A DNA stretch of 64,000 nt from Pasteurella atlantica (GCF_963693435.1 NZ_OY856306.1:310001-374000), one strand, 5' to 3'. Shown: positions 1 to 14,066, numbered from the stretch's first letter. The notes: generated from the sequence alone by a model not told the origin. Numbers and translations: made by a program.

Positions 1-3000
1 TTAATGCAAGAGTTTTCATTGGGTGATGAAGAGGGAATAGCATTAATGTGTTTAGCGGAAGCATTATTACGTATTCCAGATGAAGAAACACAAGATGAAT
101 TAATTCACGATAAATTAAAAGAGGGCAATTGGCAAAGTCATATTGGGCGATCTTCTTCTATCTTTATTAACGCAGCTAGCTACGGTTTGTTACTGGGTAA
201 AAAATTAAGCGGTAGTTTTGATGAAGAAACCCTTTCTAATGCGTTAACTCGTAGTTTTGCACGTTTATCTGCACCCGCTATGCGACTCGCAATGCTACAA
301 GCAATGCGTATTTTAGGTGTTCAGTTTGTCACAGGAACAGATATTAAAAATGCCCTTCATCGAGTAAAAAAACGTGTTGAGAAAGGATTTTGTTTCTCTT
401 TTGATATGCTAGGTGAAGCAGCAATGACAGCTTCTGATGCCGAGCGGTATTTTCAAGATTATATTAATGCCATCGAAGCCGTTGGTAGAGATTCTGCAGA
501 TAAAGATATTTTTCAATCAAATGGCGTTTCAGTAAAACTTTCCGCCATTCATCCACGTTATTTTCGTTCGCAATATGATCGTGTTATGGACGAACTTTAC
601 CCAAAACTAAAACAACTAATGTTGTTAGGTAAAAAATACAATATTGGTATTAATATTGACGCTGAGGAAGCCAGCCGTTTAGAGCTTTCTTTAGATTTAG
701 TTGAAAAATTATTAGATGAACCTGAATTAAAAGGCTATAAAGGAATTGGTTTTGTTATTCAGGCCTATTCAAAACGCTGTCCTAAAGTGATTGATTATTT
801 AATTGAATTAGCCCGTGAAAAACAGGGTTATTTAATGATCCGTTTGGTAAAAGGGGCGTATTGGGACAGTGAAATTAAATGGGCTCAAATGGAAGGATTG
901 GAAGGCTTCCCTGTTTATACTCGAAAAAATCATACCGATATTTCTTACATTGCTTGTGCTAAAAAATTATTAACGGCTCAAGATGTGATTTATCCACAAT
1001 TTGCGACCCATAACGTACAAAGTTTATGTACGATTTATGAATTAGGTAAAGATAAAAATTATGAATTTCAATGCTTACATGGAATGGGCGAGAATTTATA
1101 TGATAATGTAGTTGGAAAAGAGAATTTTGATCGTTTAGTTCGTGTTTATGCTCCTGTTGGCACGCACGAAACCCTGCTCGCCTATTTAGTGCGTCGTTTA
1201 TTAGAAAATGGGGCTAATTCCTCTTTTGTACATCAACTGATCGATGAAACCATTCCCGCAGAACAGTTAGTGACACCACCTTGGAAACTTTATGAAAAAT
1301 CTCAAGGTGAGCGAAACAAGGCGGTAAAATTACCATTGGAGTTATTTAGTGATCGTAAAAATTCACAAGGTTTTGATTTAACCAATGAGTTTACCCTTGA
1401 ACAATTAGAGAAAGGTTTTGAAAAAACACAAATTAAAGCGGTCACATCTTTAGTAAATTTTGCAAATAAGACTATTCACCACCAAAGTCATTCTGTTTTT
1501 AATCCTGCGGATCTGTCTAGTAAAGTAGGCGAGGTTTCATTTTTAAAAGCAGACGCAGTAGAACAAGTTTTTGGAAGTGCAACGATGACCGAGTGGAATA
1601 ATTTTGATGCTACCTCAAAAGCAGATGTTTTACGTAAAACCGCCAATCTTTACGAAGAGAATGCAGCATTACTAATGAAAATTGCTATTCTGGAAGCAGG
1701 TAAAACTTTACCAAATGCTATTGCAGAATTGCGAGAGGCTGTGGATTTCTTACGTTATTATGCGGTTCAGTTAGAAAAATTGGCTCAATTGGATAAACTT
1801 GCTGAACCAAGAGGCAAAATTTTATGTATCTCACCTTGGAACTTCCCATTAGCGATTTTTACAGGGCAAATTGCCGCAAGTTTGGCAGCAGGGAATGTGG
1901 TGATAGCAAAACCTGCTGAGCAAACTTCATTAATTGCCGCTGCTGCAGTTGAATTATTTTACCAAGCAGGCTTACCTCGTAGTGCATTGCAATTAGTATT
2001 AGGCACGGGTGATATTGGTGCAGCATTGGTAAAACAACCTTTTGATGGAGTGGTATTTACTGGTTCAACGGAAGTAGCAAAACTGATCAATGAACAATTA
2101 GCACAAACAGATAATGATCCTGTTTTTATTGCAGAAACAGGTGGACAAAATGTGTTAGTGGTTGATTCTTCTGCTCTGGCAGAACAAGTGATTGCAGATG
2201 TCTTAAACTCTGCTTTTGATTCAGCAGGACAACGTTGCTCTGCATTACGTATTTTATTATTACAAGAAGATGTTGCCGATAAAATTTACTCAATGCTATG
2301 TGAGGCAATGAAAGAGTTAAAAGTAGGAAACCCAACACAACTTGCCACTGATGTTGGTCCTGTTATTGACAAGGAAGCACTACAAAATTTAGACAATCAC
2401 AAAATGAAAATGCGTCAAATAGCACAGCGTTATGTAGAACTTAAATCCCCTAAAGAAGGGCATTTTGTCGCACCTGCTGTTTATATATTAGATAACTTGG
2501 CACAGCTAGAGCGAGAAGTCTTTGGACCTATTTTACATATCGTTACTTATAAAAAAGAGAACCTCGCTAATGTGTTAGCTGAAGTCAATGCAAAAGGGTA
2601 TGCACTGACGGGAGGTTGTCATAGCCGAATTTATAAGCAGATGGATTTTGTTGAAAAACATCTAAATTGCGGTAATTTTTATATTAATAGAAATATTGTT
2701 GGTGCAGTTGTGGGGGTTCAGCCTTTTGGTGGACATAGCCAGTCAGGAACAGGACCAAAAGCAGGTGGCGAATTCTATTTACAACGCTTAACCAAAACAA
2801 CACAATATTATAGTCAGTTTGGCGATGAAATGGCTTTAGCTAATGCTAAACCACTGTTGGAGAGCATTACAGGTGAAGATAATTCATTAGCCTATTTACC
2901 TTGTGAAGTGGCTATTTTTGATGGTTCATTAGAACAAGCAAAACAAGCCGCAGAAAAATTATTAGCCGCAGGTTTTAGTGTATTAGTTGAGCCACAACAT

Positions 3001-3252
3001 CCATTGGCTAAATTAAACCTTGATAATGTTCGAGTAGCAAAAACCTTAGGGCATTGTCAAAAAGGGGTTTATTTAGAAAATATAACGAAAGAGCAACGCC
3101 TTTGGGTAGCCCAAAATAGCCCCGCTATTTTTAAATGTTATGATTGGAGAGAAACTCAAGATTTAATGCCTCTTTATGATGAGTTTTCTCGTAGTGAAAA
3201 TACCACCGCAGCAGGCGGAAATGCGTCTTTAATGGCAGCACAAGAACAATAA
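1..3252 (+). CDS. putA: Bifunctional proline dehydrogenase / glutamate-semialdehyde dehydrogenase, 5' end outside window
   Basis: Oxidises proline to glutamate in two steps: an FAD-dependent proline dehydrogenase and an NAD-dependent aldehyde dehydrogenase. The reading frame is open from base 1, so the ATG at 4 is probably internal. By comparison with E. coli PutA (about 1320 residues), roughly 130 N-terminal residues, including any ribbon-helix-helix DNA-binding domain, lie off the window. The proline dehydrogenase barrel fills about the first 430 visible residues (MLGEAA, RLVKGAYWD and YAPVGTHETLLAYLVRRLLENGANSS-type motifs). The dehydrogenase follows from about 490 with CISPWNFPLA, the Glu of AETGG, and the catalytic Cys in SAGQRCSA near visible residue 745. 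The C-terminus AAGGNASLM matches trifunctional-type PutA. putP follows after 18 bases. Whether it also acts as a repressor cannot be told from this window. Confidence 0.97.
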   Translation, partial: LMQEFSLGDEEGIALMCLAEALLRIPDEETQDELIHDKLKEGNWQSHIGRSSSIFINAASYGLLLGKKLSGSFDEETLSNALTRSFARLSAPAMRLAMLQAMRILGVQFVTGTDIKNALHRVKKRVEKGFCFSFDMLGEAAMTASDAERYFQDYINAIEAVGRDSADKDIFQSNGVSVKLSAIHPRYFRSQYDRVMDELYPKLKQLMLLGKKYNIGINIDAEEASRLELSLDLVEKLLDEPELKGYKGIGFVIQAYSKRCPKVIDYLIELAREKQGYLMIRLVKGAYWDSEIKWAQMEGLEGFPVYTRKNHTDISYIACAKKLLTAQDVIYPQFATHNVQSLCTIYELGKDKNYEFQCLHGMGENLYDNVVGKENFDRLVRVYAPVGTHETLLAYLVRRLLENGANSSFVHQLIDETIPAEQLVTPPWKLYEKSQGERNKAVKLPLELFSDRKNSQGFDLTNEFTLEQLEKGFEKTQIKAVTSLVNFANKTIHHQSHSVFNPADLSSKVGEVSFLKADAVEQVFGSATMTEWNNFDATSKADVLRKTANLYEENAALLMKIAILEAGKTLPNAIAELREAVDFLRYYAVQLEKLAQLDKLAEPRGKILCISPWNFPLAIFTGQIAASLAAGNVVIAKPAEQTSLIAAAAVELFYQAGLPRSALQLVLGTGDIGAALVKQPFDGVVFTGSTEVAKLINEQLAQTDNDPVFIAETGGQNVLVVDSSALAEQVIADVLNSAFDSAGQRCSALRILLLQEDVADKIYSMLCEAMKELKVGNPTQLATDVGPVIDKEALQNLDNHKMKMRQIAQRYVELKSPKEGHFVAPAVYILDNLAQLEREVFGPILHIVTYKKENLANVLAEVNAKGYALTGGCHSRIYKQMDFVEKHLNCGNFYINRNIVGAVVGVQPFGGHSQSGTGPKAGGEFYLQRLTKTTQYYSQFGDEMALANAKPLLESITGEDNSLAYLPCEVAIFDGSLEQAKQAAEKLLAAGFSVLVEPQHPLAKLNLDNVRVAKTLGHCQKGVYLENITKEQRLWVAQNSPAIFKCYDWRETQDLMPLYDEFSRSENTTAAGGNASLMAAQEQ

Positions 3253-3270
3253 AAAAAAGGAAAACTTATT

Positions 3271-4761
3271 ATGCAAATTTATATTACTTTTGGACTTTAT
3301 CTCGTTATTATTTTAGGTATAGGTATCTATGCCTATCGTTCCACTGATAATTTTGATGATTATATTTTGGGTGGGCGTAAAATGGGTAGTTTTGTGACCG
3401 CAATGTCAGCAGGGGCTTCGGATATGTCTGGTTGGCTATTGATGGGGTTACCGGGTGCGATCTTTGTTTCAGGTCTCTCAGAAGCGTGGATAGCCGTCGG
3501 TTTAACCATTGGTGCATACTTAAATTATCGCGTGGTTGCAGGTCGATTACGTATTTTTACGGCAAGTTATCAGAATGCATTAACTTTACCTGAATTTTTT
3601 GCACAACGTTTTCCTCAACAAGAGAAAGCGTTAAAAATAATTTCTTCTTCAATTATTTTATTTTTCTTTACTATATACTGTGCATCAGGTGTTGTTGCAG
3701 GCGCCAAATTATTCCAAAGCTTTTTAGGATTAGACTATAGCACCGCACTTTGGTTGGGAGCATTAGCAACGATCACTTATACCTTTATTGGCGGTTATTT
3801 GGCTGTTTCGTGGAGTGATACCATTCAAGCAACATTGATGTTTTTTGCATTATTACTTGCTCCAGTAATGGTTTTAATTAATTTGAGTTGGGAAGAAATT
3901 AATACTGCACTAACAGTAAAATCCGCAGTAACGCATATTCCTTATTCTAATTGGTTACATAATGTCTCTGGTATTGGTGTTATTTCTGCATTGGCTTGGG
4001 GATTAGGCTATTTTGGGCAACCTCATATTCTCGCCCGTTTTATGGCAGCAGATTCACTGAAATCATTAAAGAGAGCTCGCCATATTGGTATTAGCTGGAT
4101 GTTTTTATGTCTAGGTGGTGCAGTTGCGGTGGGCTACTTTGGCTTAGCCTATTTCTCTGCAAATAATATTGAATTAGAAAATTCAGAAACTGTTTTTATT
4201 GAATTATCCAAATTAATGTTTAACCCTTGGATCGTTGGTATCGTTCTTTCTGCCATTTTGGCTGCGGTGATGAGTACCCTATCTGCACAATTACTAATGT
4301 GTTCAGCGGCGATTACAGAAGATTTTTATAAAGGATTTATCCGTAAAGCAGCATCAAGCAAGGAATTAGTTTGGGTTGGACGACTAATGGTATTGGCAAT
4401 TGCAGTTGTAGCCATTGCCATTGCACAAGATCCATCATCGAAAGTAATGGGGCTTGTTTCTTATGCTTGGGCAGGGTTTGGTGCAGCGTTTGGACCAGTA
4501 ATCATCTTATCTCTATTTAACCGTAATATTAGTTCAACAGCCGCTCTTTGGGGAATGTTATCGGGAGCGATAATGGTTGTGGTCTGGAAGCCACTAATAC
4601 AATATTTAGGTTGGATCGATCTTGCTAATCTTTATGAAATTATACCTGGTTTCTTAATGTGCTCTTTTATCACACTAACCTCGTCAATATTTAGCACAGT
4701 TAATCCACAAGTTGCAGAACAATTTGATAAAGCATTAGTTAAGTTTAATAAGAGCAATTAA
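3271..4761 (+). CDS. putP: Sodium/proline symporter
   Basis: Imports proline with sodium across the inner membrane. The 496 residues form a polytopic protein of the solute:sodium symporter family, and the length fits PutP (about 500). Family features include the early GRKMGSFVTAMSAGASDMSGW stretch (about residues 35-55) and LSAILAAVMSTLSAQLLMCS near residue 327, part of the sodium-binding region. It starts 18 bases after putA behind AAAGGAAAA, so the two form a proline-utilisation operon. This is the same pairing as in enterobacteria, except that there putA and putP are divergent. The specific substrate is inferred from similarity and from the neighbour. Confidence 0.95.
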   Translation: MQIYITFGLYLVIILGIGIYAYRSTDNFDDYILGGRKMGSFVTAMSAGASDMSGWLLMGLPGAIFVSGLSEAWIAVGLTIGAYLNYRVVAGRLRIFTASYQNALTLPEFFAQRFPQQEKALKIISSSIILFFFTIYCASGVVAGAKLFQSFLGLDYSTALWLGALATITYTFIGGYLAVSWSDTIQATLMFFALLLAPVMVLINLSWEEINTALTVKSAVTHIPYSNWLHNVSGIGVISALAWGLGYFGQPHILARFMAADSLKSLKRARHIGISWMFLCLGGAVAVGYFGLAYFSANNIELENSETVFIELSKLMFNPWIVGIVLSAILAAVMSTLSAQLLMCSAAITEDFYKGFIRKAASSKELVWVGRLMVLAIAVVAIAIAQDPSSKVMGLVSYAWAGFGAAFGPVIILSLFNRNISSTAALWGMLSGAIMVVVWKPLIQYLGWIDLANLYEIIPGFLMCSFITLTSSIFSTVNPQVAEQFDKALVKFNKSN

Positions 4762-4779
4762 ATAATAAATGATAAGATT

Positions 4780-4835
4780 TAAGCGGTGACATTATACTGA
4801 AAATTTGCAAAAAGTTCTTTCAATGTAACCGCTTA
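4780..4835. terminator. Inverted pair of uptake-sequence cores forming a bidirectional terminator
   Basis: TAAGCGGT at 4780-4787 and its complement ACCGCTTA at 4828-4835 face each other between the convergent putP and znuA. The match extends inward imperfectly (GACATT against AATGT, then TGAAA against TTTCA). Paired uptake sequences acting as terminators are known in Pasteurellaceae. No strong U-tract is visible, so the terminator role is inferred from the position. Confidence 0.6.
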
Positions 4836-4848
4836 ATTAGTCAATAAA

Positions 4849-5823
4849 TTACTTACTTAAACATTGTTCAAAGGCTGTCGCAAGTGATCTTAAATATTCT
4901 AGATATGCTGTCTTACCTTGTTTAATATTTCCACCTAATGGATCTAATCTTCCAACACCTACTTGCACTCCTTTACTTAAACGTTCAACCACTTTAGGGG
5001 TGAATTGTGGTTCAGTAAATAAGCAGGCTGCTTGATGAGTTTTGATATTTGCTTTAATTTTCTCTAATGTTTTTGCTCCAGGAGCAACAGTTGGATTCAT
5101 TGTAAATGCTCCTAAGGATTTCAACCCATAAGCATCTTCAAAATAACCATAAGCAGCATGGAAAGTGTAATAACCTTTATCTTTTACAGGTAAAAGTTGT
5201 TTAGCTATTTCTATATTCACCTTAGCCAATCCAAGTTTAAATTCTGTAAGATTTGCTTCGATTTTTGTTTTCTTAGCAGGTAATTTTTCACTTAATCGTT
5301 TTGCGATTTGCTCAGCAATAATGCTACTCATTTCTGGAGAAATCCAAATATGCCAATCGTGATTATGACTGTGATGATGGTGTGTATGATGTTTATGTTC
5401 ATCATTATCATCGTGATGTTCGTGTTCACTATGACGATCATGTTCATCATTATGATGCTTTTCATCAAGTTTAATTCTAACTCTTTTATCAGTATGTTCT
5501 ACTATTTCTTTAATTTCAGGTATGCTTTCTAGGGTTAATACAGATGATTGAGGTAATTTCTCGATACTTTTTTCCAAAAAAGTTTCCATTTCATCACCAA
5601 TCCATACAATCAAATCTGCAGATTTCAATTTCTGCACATCTGAAGGTTTTAAACTGTAATCGTGAGGGGAAGCACTAGTAGGTAACAAAACATCCGTCTC
5701 AGTTACACCATCGGTAATGGCATTTGCAATAAAACCTAAAGGTTTAATAGTTGTAAGTACATTTGCGTGCGTCACCGTAGCCATCCCTAAAATAGCTAGG
5801 CTTAAAGTAGTTTTTTTTAACAT
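4849..5823 (-). CDS. znuA: Periplasmic zinc-binding protein of the ZnuABC importer
   Basis: Captures zinc in the periplasm and delivers it to the ZnuBC ABC transporter. The 324 residues begin with a Sec signal peptide ending VTHA at about residue 20. Expected metal ligands are visible: H54 (SPHDY), H158 (DWHIW) and the FHAAYGYF histidine near 222. Between them, residues about 121-158 form a long His/Asp/Glu-rich loop, typical of ZnuA rather than manganese-binding relatives. znuB and znuC are not adjacent, so the partners must be elsewhere. A ribosome site (AAAGGAG) precedes the start. Zur control is likely from biology, but the operator is not clear here. Confidence 0.93.
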   Translation of the reverse strand: MLKKTTLSLAILGMATVTHANVLTTIKPLGFIANAITDGVTETDVLLPTSASPHDYSLKPSDVQKLKSADLIVWIGDEMETFLEKSIEKLPQSSVLTLESIPEIKEIVEHTDKRVRIKLDEKHHNDEHDRHSEHEHHDDNDEHKHHTHHHHSHNHDWHIWISPEMSSIIAEQIAKRLSEKLPAKKTKIEANLTEFKLGLAKVNIEIAKQLLPVKDKGYYTFHAAYGYFEDAYGLKSLGAFTMNPTVAPGAKTLEKIKANIKTHQAACLFTEPQFTPKVVERLSKGVQVGVGRLDPLGGNIKQGKTAYLEYLRSLATAFEQCLSK

Positions 5824-5957
5824 TTTTATCTCCTTTGTTATAAAAGTTGTGCGATATTAACAAAACAAAAATAAAAAGCAATAATTTTTTTGTGGTTATT
5901 ATTTTTTTGTAATTTCGTTATACTGCAATCAATATTCAAATAAAGGTTAAAAGTGGT
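5824..5957. promoter_or_regulatory. Divergent znuA/ubiD intergenic promoter region
   Basis: 134 very AT-rich bases separate two divergent genes and must carry both promoters. A possible ubiD -10 is TATACT at 5919-5924, without a good -35 at normal spacing. The stretch around 5910-5930 (TTTCGTTATACTGCAA) weakly resembles half of a Zur-type palindrome. I regard both as tentative. Confidence 0.3.
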
Positions 5958-7424
5958 ATGAATTATAAAAATCTGCGTGAATTTTTGGATTTACTTGAGC
6001 AAAAAGGACTGCTAAAACGAATCTCTCAAGAAATTGATCCTAATTTAGAAATGACAGAAATCGCTGATCGAACTTTACGTGTTGGTGGTCCTGCTCTGCT
6101 TTTTGAAAATCCTAAAGGCTATACTATGCCTGTTTTATGTAATTTATTTGGAACGCCTGAGCGTGTTGCTTTAGGAATGGGACAAAATGATGTTAAAGCA
6201 TTACGTGAACTAGGTAAATTATTAGCATTTTTAAAAGAACCTGAACCGCCTAAGGGTTTAAAAGGGTTAATGGGACAACTTCCTCAGTGGAAACAAGTGT
6301 TAAATATGCCAAGTAAAACTGTCACAAAAGCACCTTGCCAACAAATAATTTTAACTGGGGATGAGGTGGATTTGTATCAATTACCCATTATGAAATGTTG
6401 GCCTGATGATGTGGCACCTTTAGTGACTTGGGGACTGACAATTACGCAAGGTCCTTACAAAAAACGCTTAAATTTAGGAATTTATCGCCAACAGTTATTA
6501 GCAAAAAATAAATTAATTATGCGTTGGCTTTCTCATCGAGGAGGAGCATTAGATTTTCAAGAATGGCAACAACAACACCCTAATGAACCTTTTCCTGTTT
6601 CTGTCGTGTTAGGAGCAGACCCTGCCACTATTTTAGCGGCGGTAACGCCTATCCCTGATACACTTTCAGAATATGCTTTTGCTGGATTATTACGTGGTAA
6701 TAAAACGGAAGTCACTAAATCTATTTCTAATGATTTAGAAATTCCTGCCAGTGCTGAGATTGTATTAGAAGGTTATATTGATCCAAATGAAACGGCATTA
6801 GAAGGTCCTTATGGTGATCATACGGGTTACTATAATGAGCAAGATCATTTTCCTGTATTTACTATTACCCATATCACAATGCGAAAAGATGCTATTTATC
6901 ATTCTACTTACACGGGTCGTCCACCTGATGAACCTGCGGTATTAGGTGAAGCCTTGAATGAAGTTTTTATCCCTATTTTACAAAAACAATTCCCCGAAAT
7001 TGTGGATTTTTATTTACCTCCAGAGGGATGTTCTTATCGTTTGGCTGTCGTTACTATAAAAAAACAGTATGCAGGACACGCCAAACGTATAATGATGGGT
7101 GTTTGGTCTTTCTTACGTCAATTTATGTATACCAAATATGTAATTGTGTGTGATGATGATATCAATGCTCGAGATTGGAAAGATGTGATTTGGGCAATCA
7201 CTACTCGTTGTGATCCAGCCCGTGATACCACAATGATTGAACATACTCCAATTGATTATTTAGATTTTGCTTCGCCAGTAGCGGGACTTGGTTCCAAAAT
7301 GGGCATTGATGCTACCAATAAATGGCAAGGTGAAACGAATAGAGAGTGGGGAACACCGATTATTAAAGATCCAAAGATAGTAAAAAAAATAGATGATATT
7401 TGGAGTGAATTAGGAATTGACTAA
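5958..7424 (+). CDS. ubiD: 4-hydroxy-3-polyprenylbenzoate decarboxylase
   Basis: Decarboxylates polyprenyl-hydroxybenzoate in ubiquinone synthesis using the prenylated FMN made by UbiX. At 488 residues it matches E. coli UbiD (497) along its length. Conserved features include the GGPALLFE segment near residue 43, the NLGIYRQQ motif in the middle, [11 protein letters not shown] (about residues 281-291) carrying acidic catalytic residues, and the [18 protein letters not shown] block. It stands alone, divergent from znuA, with the ATP synthase operon promoter starting about 50 bases downstream. Confidence 0.96.
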   Translation: MNYKNLREFLDLLEQKGLLKRISQEIDPNLEMTEIADRTLRVGGPALLFENPKGYTMPVLCNLFGTPERVALGMGQNDVKALRELGKLLAFLKEPEPPKGLKGLMGQLPQWKQVLNMPSKTVTKAPCQQIILTGDEVDLYQLPIMKCWPDDVAPLVTWGLTITQGPYKKRLNLGIYRQQLLAKNKLIMRWLSHRGGALDFQEWQQQHPNEPFPVSVVLGADPATILAAVTPIPDTLSEYAFAGLLRGNKTEVTKSISNDLEIPASAEIVLEGYIDPNETALEGPYGDHTGYYNEQDHFPVFTITHITMRKDAIYHSTYTGRPPDEPAVLGEALNEVFIPILQKQFPEIVDFYLPPEGCSYRLAVVTIKKQYAGHAKRIMMGVWSFLRQFMYTKYVIVCDDDINARDWKDVIWAITTRCDPARDTTMIEHTPIDYLDFASPVAGLGSKMGIDATNKWQGETNREWGTPIIKDPKIVKKIDDIWSELGID

Positions 7425-7472
7425 AATAATTTCTAATCAAAATTATATTTGTACAATTTAAAAGATTTATTG

Positions 7473-7500
7473 TTGAATCGCATAGGTAGATGTGTATAAT
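7473..7500 (+). promoter_or_regulatory. Promoter of the ATP synthase operon
   Basis: TTGAAT (7473-7478), a 16-base spacer and a perfect TATAAT (7495-7500) lie 61 bases before atpI. No other good sigma-70 pair is seen between ubiD and atpI. Confidence 0.65.
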
Positions 7501-7561
7501 CTACAGGTTGCATAACAATAGGCTAGTAACAGTTAATTTTATTAATTTGATGGGATATTAA

Positions 7562-7960
7562 ATGTCAGCGGTAATCAATCAGGCAAAGCAAACCTATTTA
7601 AAAGCAATAAGAATCACACTGTATATTTTAATAGTAAGTTCAATAAGTATTAGTGTCGTTAAATTTAACTCACTTTCTTCTTACATTTTGGGAACTGTTG
7701 CGGGTTTTATACCCCATTGTTTGTTTACTTATTGGGTATTTTTTAGAAAGTCATCCCAAGAAAAGCAACAAATCACTGTCTTTTATACAGGTGAAGCGAT
7801 AAAATGGTTGGTTACTATTGTTCTACTTATTTTGATTTTTAAATTTTATTTAAAAATAGATGTAATTGTGTTTTTTTTAGGGTATTTTTTAATACTTATA
7901 TGTAATAGTTTAGTTCCTTTTGTAATAAAAAAAGAAGGAATTAAAATAAAAAAGAATTAA
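7562..7960 (+). CDS. atpI: ATP synthase subunit I
   Basis: Small accessory membrane protein of F-type ATP synthases, thought to help assemble the c-ring; it is not part of the finished enzyme. The 132 residues contain four predicted membrane segments, matching AtpI (about 126 residues). The sequence is weakly conserved, as usual for this family, so the call rests on topology, size and position as first gene of the atp operon, 27 bases before atpB. Confidence 0.88.
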   Translation: MSAVINQAKQTYLKAIRITLYILIVSSISISVVKFNSLSSYILGTVAGFIPHCLFTYWVFFRKSSQEKQQITVFYTGEAIKWLVTIVLLILIFKFYLKIDVIVFFLGYFLILICNSLVPFVIKKEGIKIKKN

Positions 7961-7984
7961 CATTTCTTTTATTTAGAAGGGTAA

Positions 7985-8779
<795 letters not shown>

Positions 8780-8790
8780 CTATTTAAAAT

Positions 8791-8857
8791 AGAATAACAA
8801 ATAATAATGTTATTCTGCTTTTAATTATTAACTTTTTATTAACCGACCCTTTGGGTC
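8791..8857 (+). promoter_or_regulatory. Two intercistronic hairpins between atpB and atpE
   Basis: AGAATAACA (8791-8799) pairs perfectly with TGTTATTCT (8809-8817). GACCC (8845-8849) pairs with GGGTC (8853-8857) around a TTT loop, ending about 20 bases before the atpE ribosome site. Neither has a U-tract. They could mark RNA processing or stabilise the atpE message, whose product is needed in about tenfold excess. Confidence 0.5.
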
Positions 8858-8875
8858 AATTTCCTTTAACCTTAA

Positions 8876-9142
<267 letters not shown>

Positions 9143-9148
9143 TAATAG

Positions 9149-9196
9149 TCGGATTTTTTATTAACAATAGTTACTCTTTTAGAGTGATTAATCCGA
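9149..9196 (+). promoter_or_regulatory. Nested hairpin between atpE and atpF
   Basis: TCGGATT (9149-9155) pairs with AATCCGA (9190-9196), enclosing a second hairpin ACTCT-TTT-AGAGT (9173-9185). It ends 5 bases before the AGGAGG of atpF, so it could tune atpF translation or message decay. Confidence 0.45.
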
Positions 9197-9210
9197 TTTA
9201 AGGAGGCATT

Positions 9211-9681
9211 GTGAATTTAAATGCAACATTAATTGGTCAAATGATTACATTCGTACTATTTGTTACGTTTTGTATGAAATATATATGGCCAAGAATTATA
9301 ACAGCAATAGAAGAGCGTCAAGCAGAAATTGCTAATGCCCTTGCTTCTGCTGAAAAAGCGAAACAAGAACAAGCTGAAGTAAAAAATCTTGCAGAACAAG
9401 AAATTTTAAAAGCAAAAGAAGAAGCGCAACACATTGTTGATTTGGCAAATAAACGTCGTAATGAAATTTTGGATTCTGTCACAGCCGAAGCAGAGATTGA
9501 GAAAGCACGTATTATTGAACAAGGTTATGCTGAAATTGAAAATGAGCGTAAACGTGTTCAAGAAGAGCTTCGTCAAAAAGTCGCTGCCTTAGCTGTTGCA
9601 GGAGCAGAGAAAATTGTGGGTCGCAATATTGATGCTGCGGCAAACAATGACATTATTGATAAATTAGTTGCAGAACTATAA
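9211..9681 (+). CDS. atpF: ATP synthase F0 subunit b
   Basis: Peripheral-stalk subunit linking the membrane part to F1. The 156 residues match E. coli AtpF (156). One N-terminal membrane helix (about residues 5-25) is followed by a long charged coiled coil rich in Glu, Ala and Lys. The start is GTG behind a perfect AGGAGG at 9201-9206; no ATG lies close enough to compete. Followed after 12 bases by atpH. Confidence 0.96.
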   Translation: MNLNATLIGQMITFVLFVTFCMKYIWPRIITAIEERQAEIANALASAEKAKQEQAEVKNLAEQEILKAKEEAQHIVDLANKRRNEILDSVTAEAEIEKARIIEQGYAEIENERKRVQEELRQKVAALAVAGAEKIVGRNIDAAANNDIIDKLVAEL

Positions 9682-9693
9682 TAAGGAGGAGCT

Positions 9694-10227
9694 ATGTCAG
9701 AAATTAGTACAGTAGCTCGCCCCTATGCTAAAGCGACTTTTGATTTTGCTTTAGAAAATGATCAGTTAGATAAATGGCAGGAGATGTTACAATTTGTCAC
9801 ACTTGTTATCCAAGATGAACAAGTAACAAATTATTTAAAATCAGCATCATCGCCACAGCAAATTTCAGAAGTCATTATTGGAATTTGTGAAAATCAGCTC
9901 GATCAATATGGGCAAAATTTCATTCGTATTATGGCTGAAAATCAACGTTTAACGGTGTTGCCTTCAGTATTAAAAGCATTTATTCAATTGCGATCAGAGT
10001 ATGAATCAATTAAAGATATTGAAGTTATCTCTGCAACAAAGTTAAGTAAAGCTAATGAAACTAAAATCGCAACAGCGATGGAGAAGCGACTTAATTGTAA
10101 AGTGCGAATTGTCTCTAAGGTGTCAAAAGAATTAATCGCAGGTGTTATCATTCGTTATGATGATATTGTGATTGACAGTAGTAGCCGAGGACAATTAGAT
10201 CGCTTAGCAAATGAGTTATGCTTGTAA
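9694..10227 (+). CDS. atpH: ATP synthase F1 subunit delta
   Basis: Connects the peripheral stalk to the top of the alpha3-beta3 head. The 177 residues equal E. coli AtpH in length, with the family N-terminus [15 protein letters not shown] and the C-terminal segment [24 protein letters not shown]. Ribosome site AAGGAGG. Spaced 12 bases on both sides within the operon. Confidence 0.96.
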   Translation: MSEISTVARPYAKATFDFALENDQLDKWQEMLQFVTLVIQDEQVTNYLKSASSPQQISEVIIGICENQLDQYGQNFIRIMAENQRLTVLPSVLKAFIQLRSEYESIKDIEVISATKLSKANETKIATAMEKRLNCKVRIVSKVSKELIAGVIIRYDDIVIDSSSRGQLDRLANELCL

Positions 10228-10239
10228 GAGGAATAAAAT

Positions 10240-11781
10240 ATGCAACTAAATTCAACAGAAATTAGTGAGTTAATTAAAAAACGAATTGCCAAATTTGAAG
10301 TGGTTAGTGAAGCTCAAAGTACAGGTACAATCGTTTCAGTAAGTGATGGTATTATCAAAATTCATGGTCTTGCTGATGTAATGCAAGGCGAAATGATTGA
10401 ATTACCTGGCAATCGTTATGCAATCGCATTGAACTTAGAAAGAGATTCAGTGGGTGCGGTAGTAATGGGACCTTACGCAGACTTAGCCGAAGGTATGACA
10501 GTAAAATGTACTGGTCGTATCTTAGAAGTGCCTGTTGGTCGAGGGTTACTTGGTCGTGTTGTAAATACATTGGGTCAACCTATCGATGGTAAAGGGGAAA
10601 TAGAGAATGATGGTTTTTCTCCTATTGAAGTCATTGCTCCAGGGGTAATTGAACGTCAATCCGTTGATCAACCTGTTCAAACTGGTTATAAAGCTGTCGA
10701 TTCAATGGTACCAATTGGTCGTGGTCAACGTGAATTGATTATCGGTGACCGTCAAACTGGTAAAACAGCACTAGCAATTGATGCTATCATTAACCAACGT
10801 GATTCTGGTATTAAATGTGTCTATGTTGCAATTGGTCAAAAAGCATCAACTGTAGCTAACGTAGTACATAAATTAGAAGAACATAATGCACTACACAATA
10901 CCATTGTGGTTGTAGCAAGTGCATCAGAATCAGCTGCATTACAATATCTAGCACCTTATGCTGGTTGTACAATGGGTGAATATTTCCGTGATCGTGGTGA
11001 AGATGCATTGATCATTTATGATGATTTATCAAAACAAGCCGTGGCTTATCGTCAAGTATCACTACTTCTTCGTCGTCCACCAGGTCGTGAAGCATTCCCA
11101 GGTGACGTATTCTATTTACATTCACGTTTATTAGAACGTGCTTCTCGAGTAAATACTGATTACGTAGAAAAATTCACCAACGGCGAAGTTAAAGGTAAAA
11201 CAGGTTCATTAACTGCATTGCCAATTATTGAAACTCAAGCAGGTGATGTTTCTGCGTTTGTACCTACTAATGTAATCTCTATTACAGATGGTCAAATTTT
11301 CTTAGAATCAAGTTTATTTAATGCGGGAATTCGCCCAGCGGTAAACCCAGGTATCTCGGTTTCTCGTGTAGGTAGTGCTGCACAAACTAAAGTTGTTAAG
11401 AAATTGTCTGGTGGTATTCGTACCGCACTTGCACAGTATCGTGAACTAGCAGCCTTTGCGCAATTTGCCTCAGATCTTGATGAAGCAACACGTAAACAGC
11501 TTTCACATGGTCAAAAAGTAACTGAATTACTTAAACAAAAACAATATGCACCAATGTCTGTTGCACAGCTTGCGATTGTATTATTTACTGCTGAGTTTGG
11601 TTATCTTGATGATGTAGAACTTGAACGTATCAGTTCATTTGAAACTAGTCTTTTAGAGTATGCAGAAAACAATTATGCCGACTTTATGAAAGATTTAACA
11701 AAATCAGGCGATTATAATGATTCAATCAAAGATCAATTAACTGACATTGTTAAGAGTTTCAAAAAGAACAGTTCGTGGTAA
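10240..11781 (+). CDS. atpA: ATP synthase F1 subunit alpha
   Basis: Non-catalytic nucleotide-binding subunit of F1. The 513 residues equal E. coli AtpA in length. The Walker A motif GDRQTGKTA is near residue 169, and the signature [17 protein letters not shown] is near 364. Strong GGTCGT-type codon use fits a highly expressed gene. Part of the atp operon, 12 bases after atpH and 24 before atpG. Confidence 0.98.
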   Translation: MQLNSTEISELIKKRIAKFEVVSEAQSTGTIVSVSDGIIKIHGLADVMQGEMIELPGNRYAIALNLERDSVGAVVMGPYADLAEGMTVKCTGRILEVPVGRGLLGRVVNTLGQPIDGKGEIENDGFSPIEVIAPGVIERQSVDQPVQTGYKAVDSMVPIGRGQRELIIGDRQTGKTALAIDAIINQRDSGIKCVYVAIGQKASTVANVVHKLEEHNALHNTIVVVASASESAALQYLAPYAGCTMGEYFRDRGEDALIIYDDLSKQAVAYRQVSLLLRRPPGREAFPGDVFYLHSRLLERASRVNTDYVEKFTNGEVKGKTGSLTALPIIETQAGDVSAFVPTNVISITDGQIFLESSLFNAGIRPAVNPGISVSRVGSAAQTKVVKKLSGGIRTALAQYRELAAFAQFASDLDEATRKQLSHGQKVTELLKQKQYAPMSVAQLAIVLFTAEFGYLDDVELERISSFETSLLEYAENNYADFMKDLTKSGDYNDSIKDQLTDIVKSFKKNSSW

Positions 11782-11805
11782 GTTAAACTTTAGCGGAGAA
11801 TAAAA

Positions 11806-14066
<2,261 letters not shown>

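Noticed and set aside
4-3252. PutA as a natural short form without its DNA-binding domain
   Set aside because: The frame is open to the first base of the window, so the missing N-terminus is most simply explained by the window edge.
5308-5532. 74-codon Met-rich frame opposite znuA
   Set aside because: It is the antisense of the His-rich loop (CAT codons read as ATG on the other strand).
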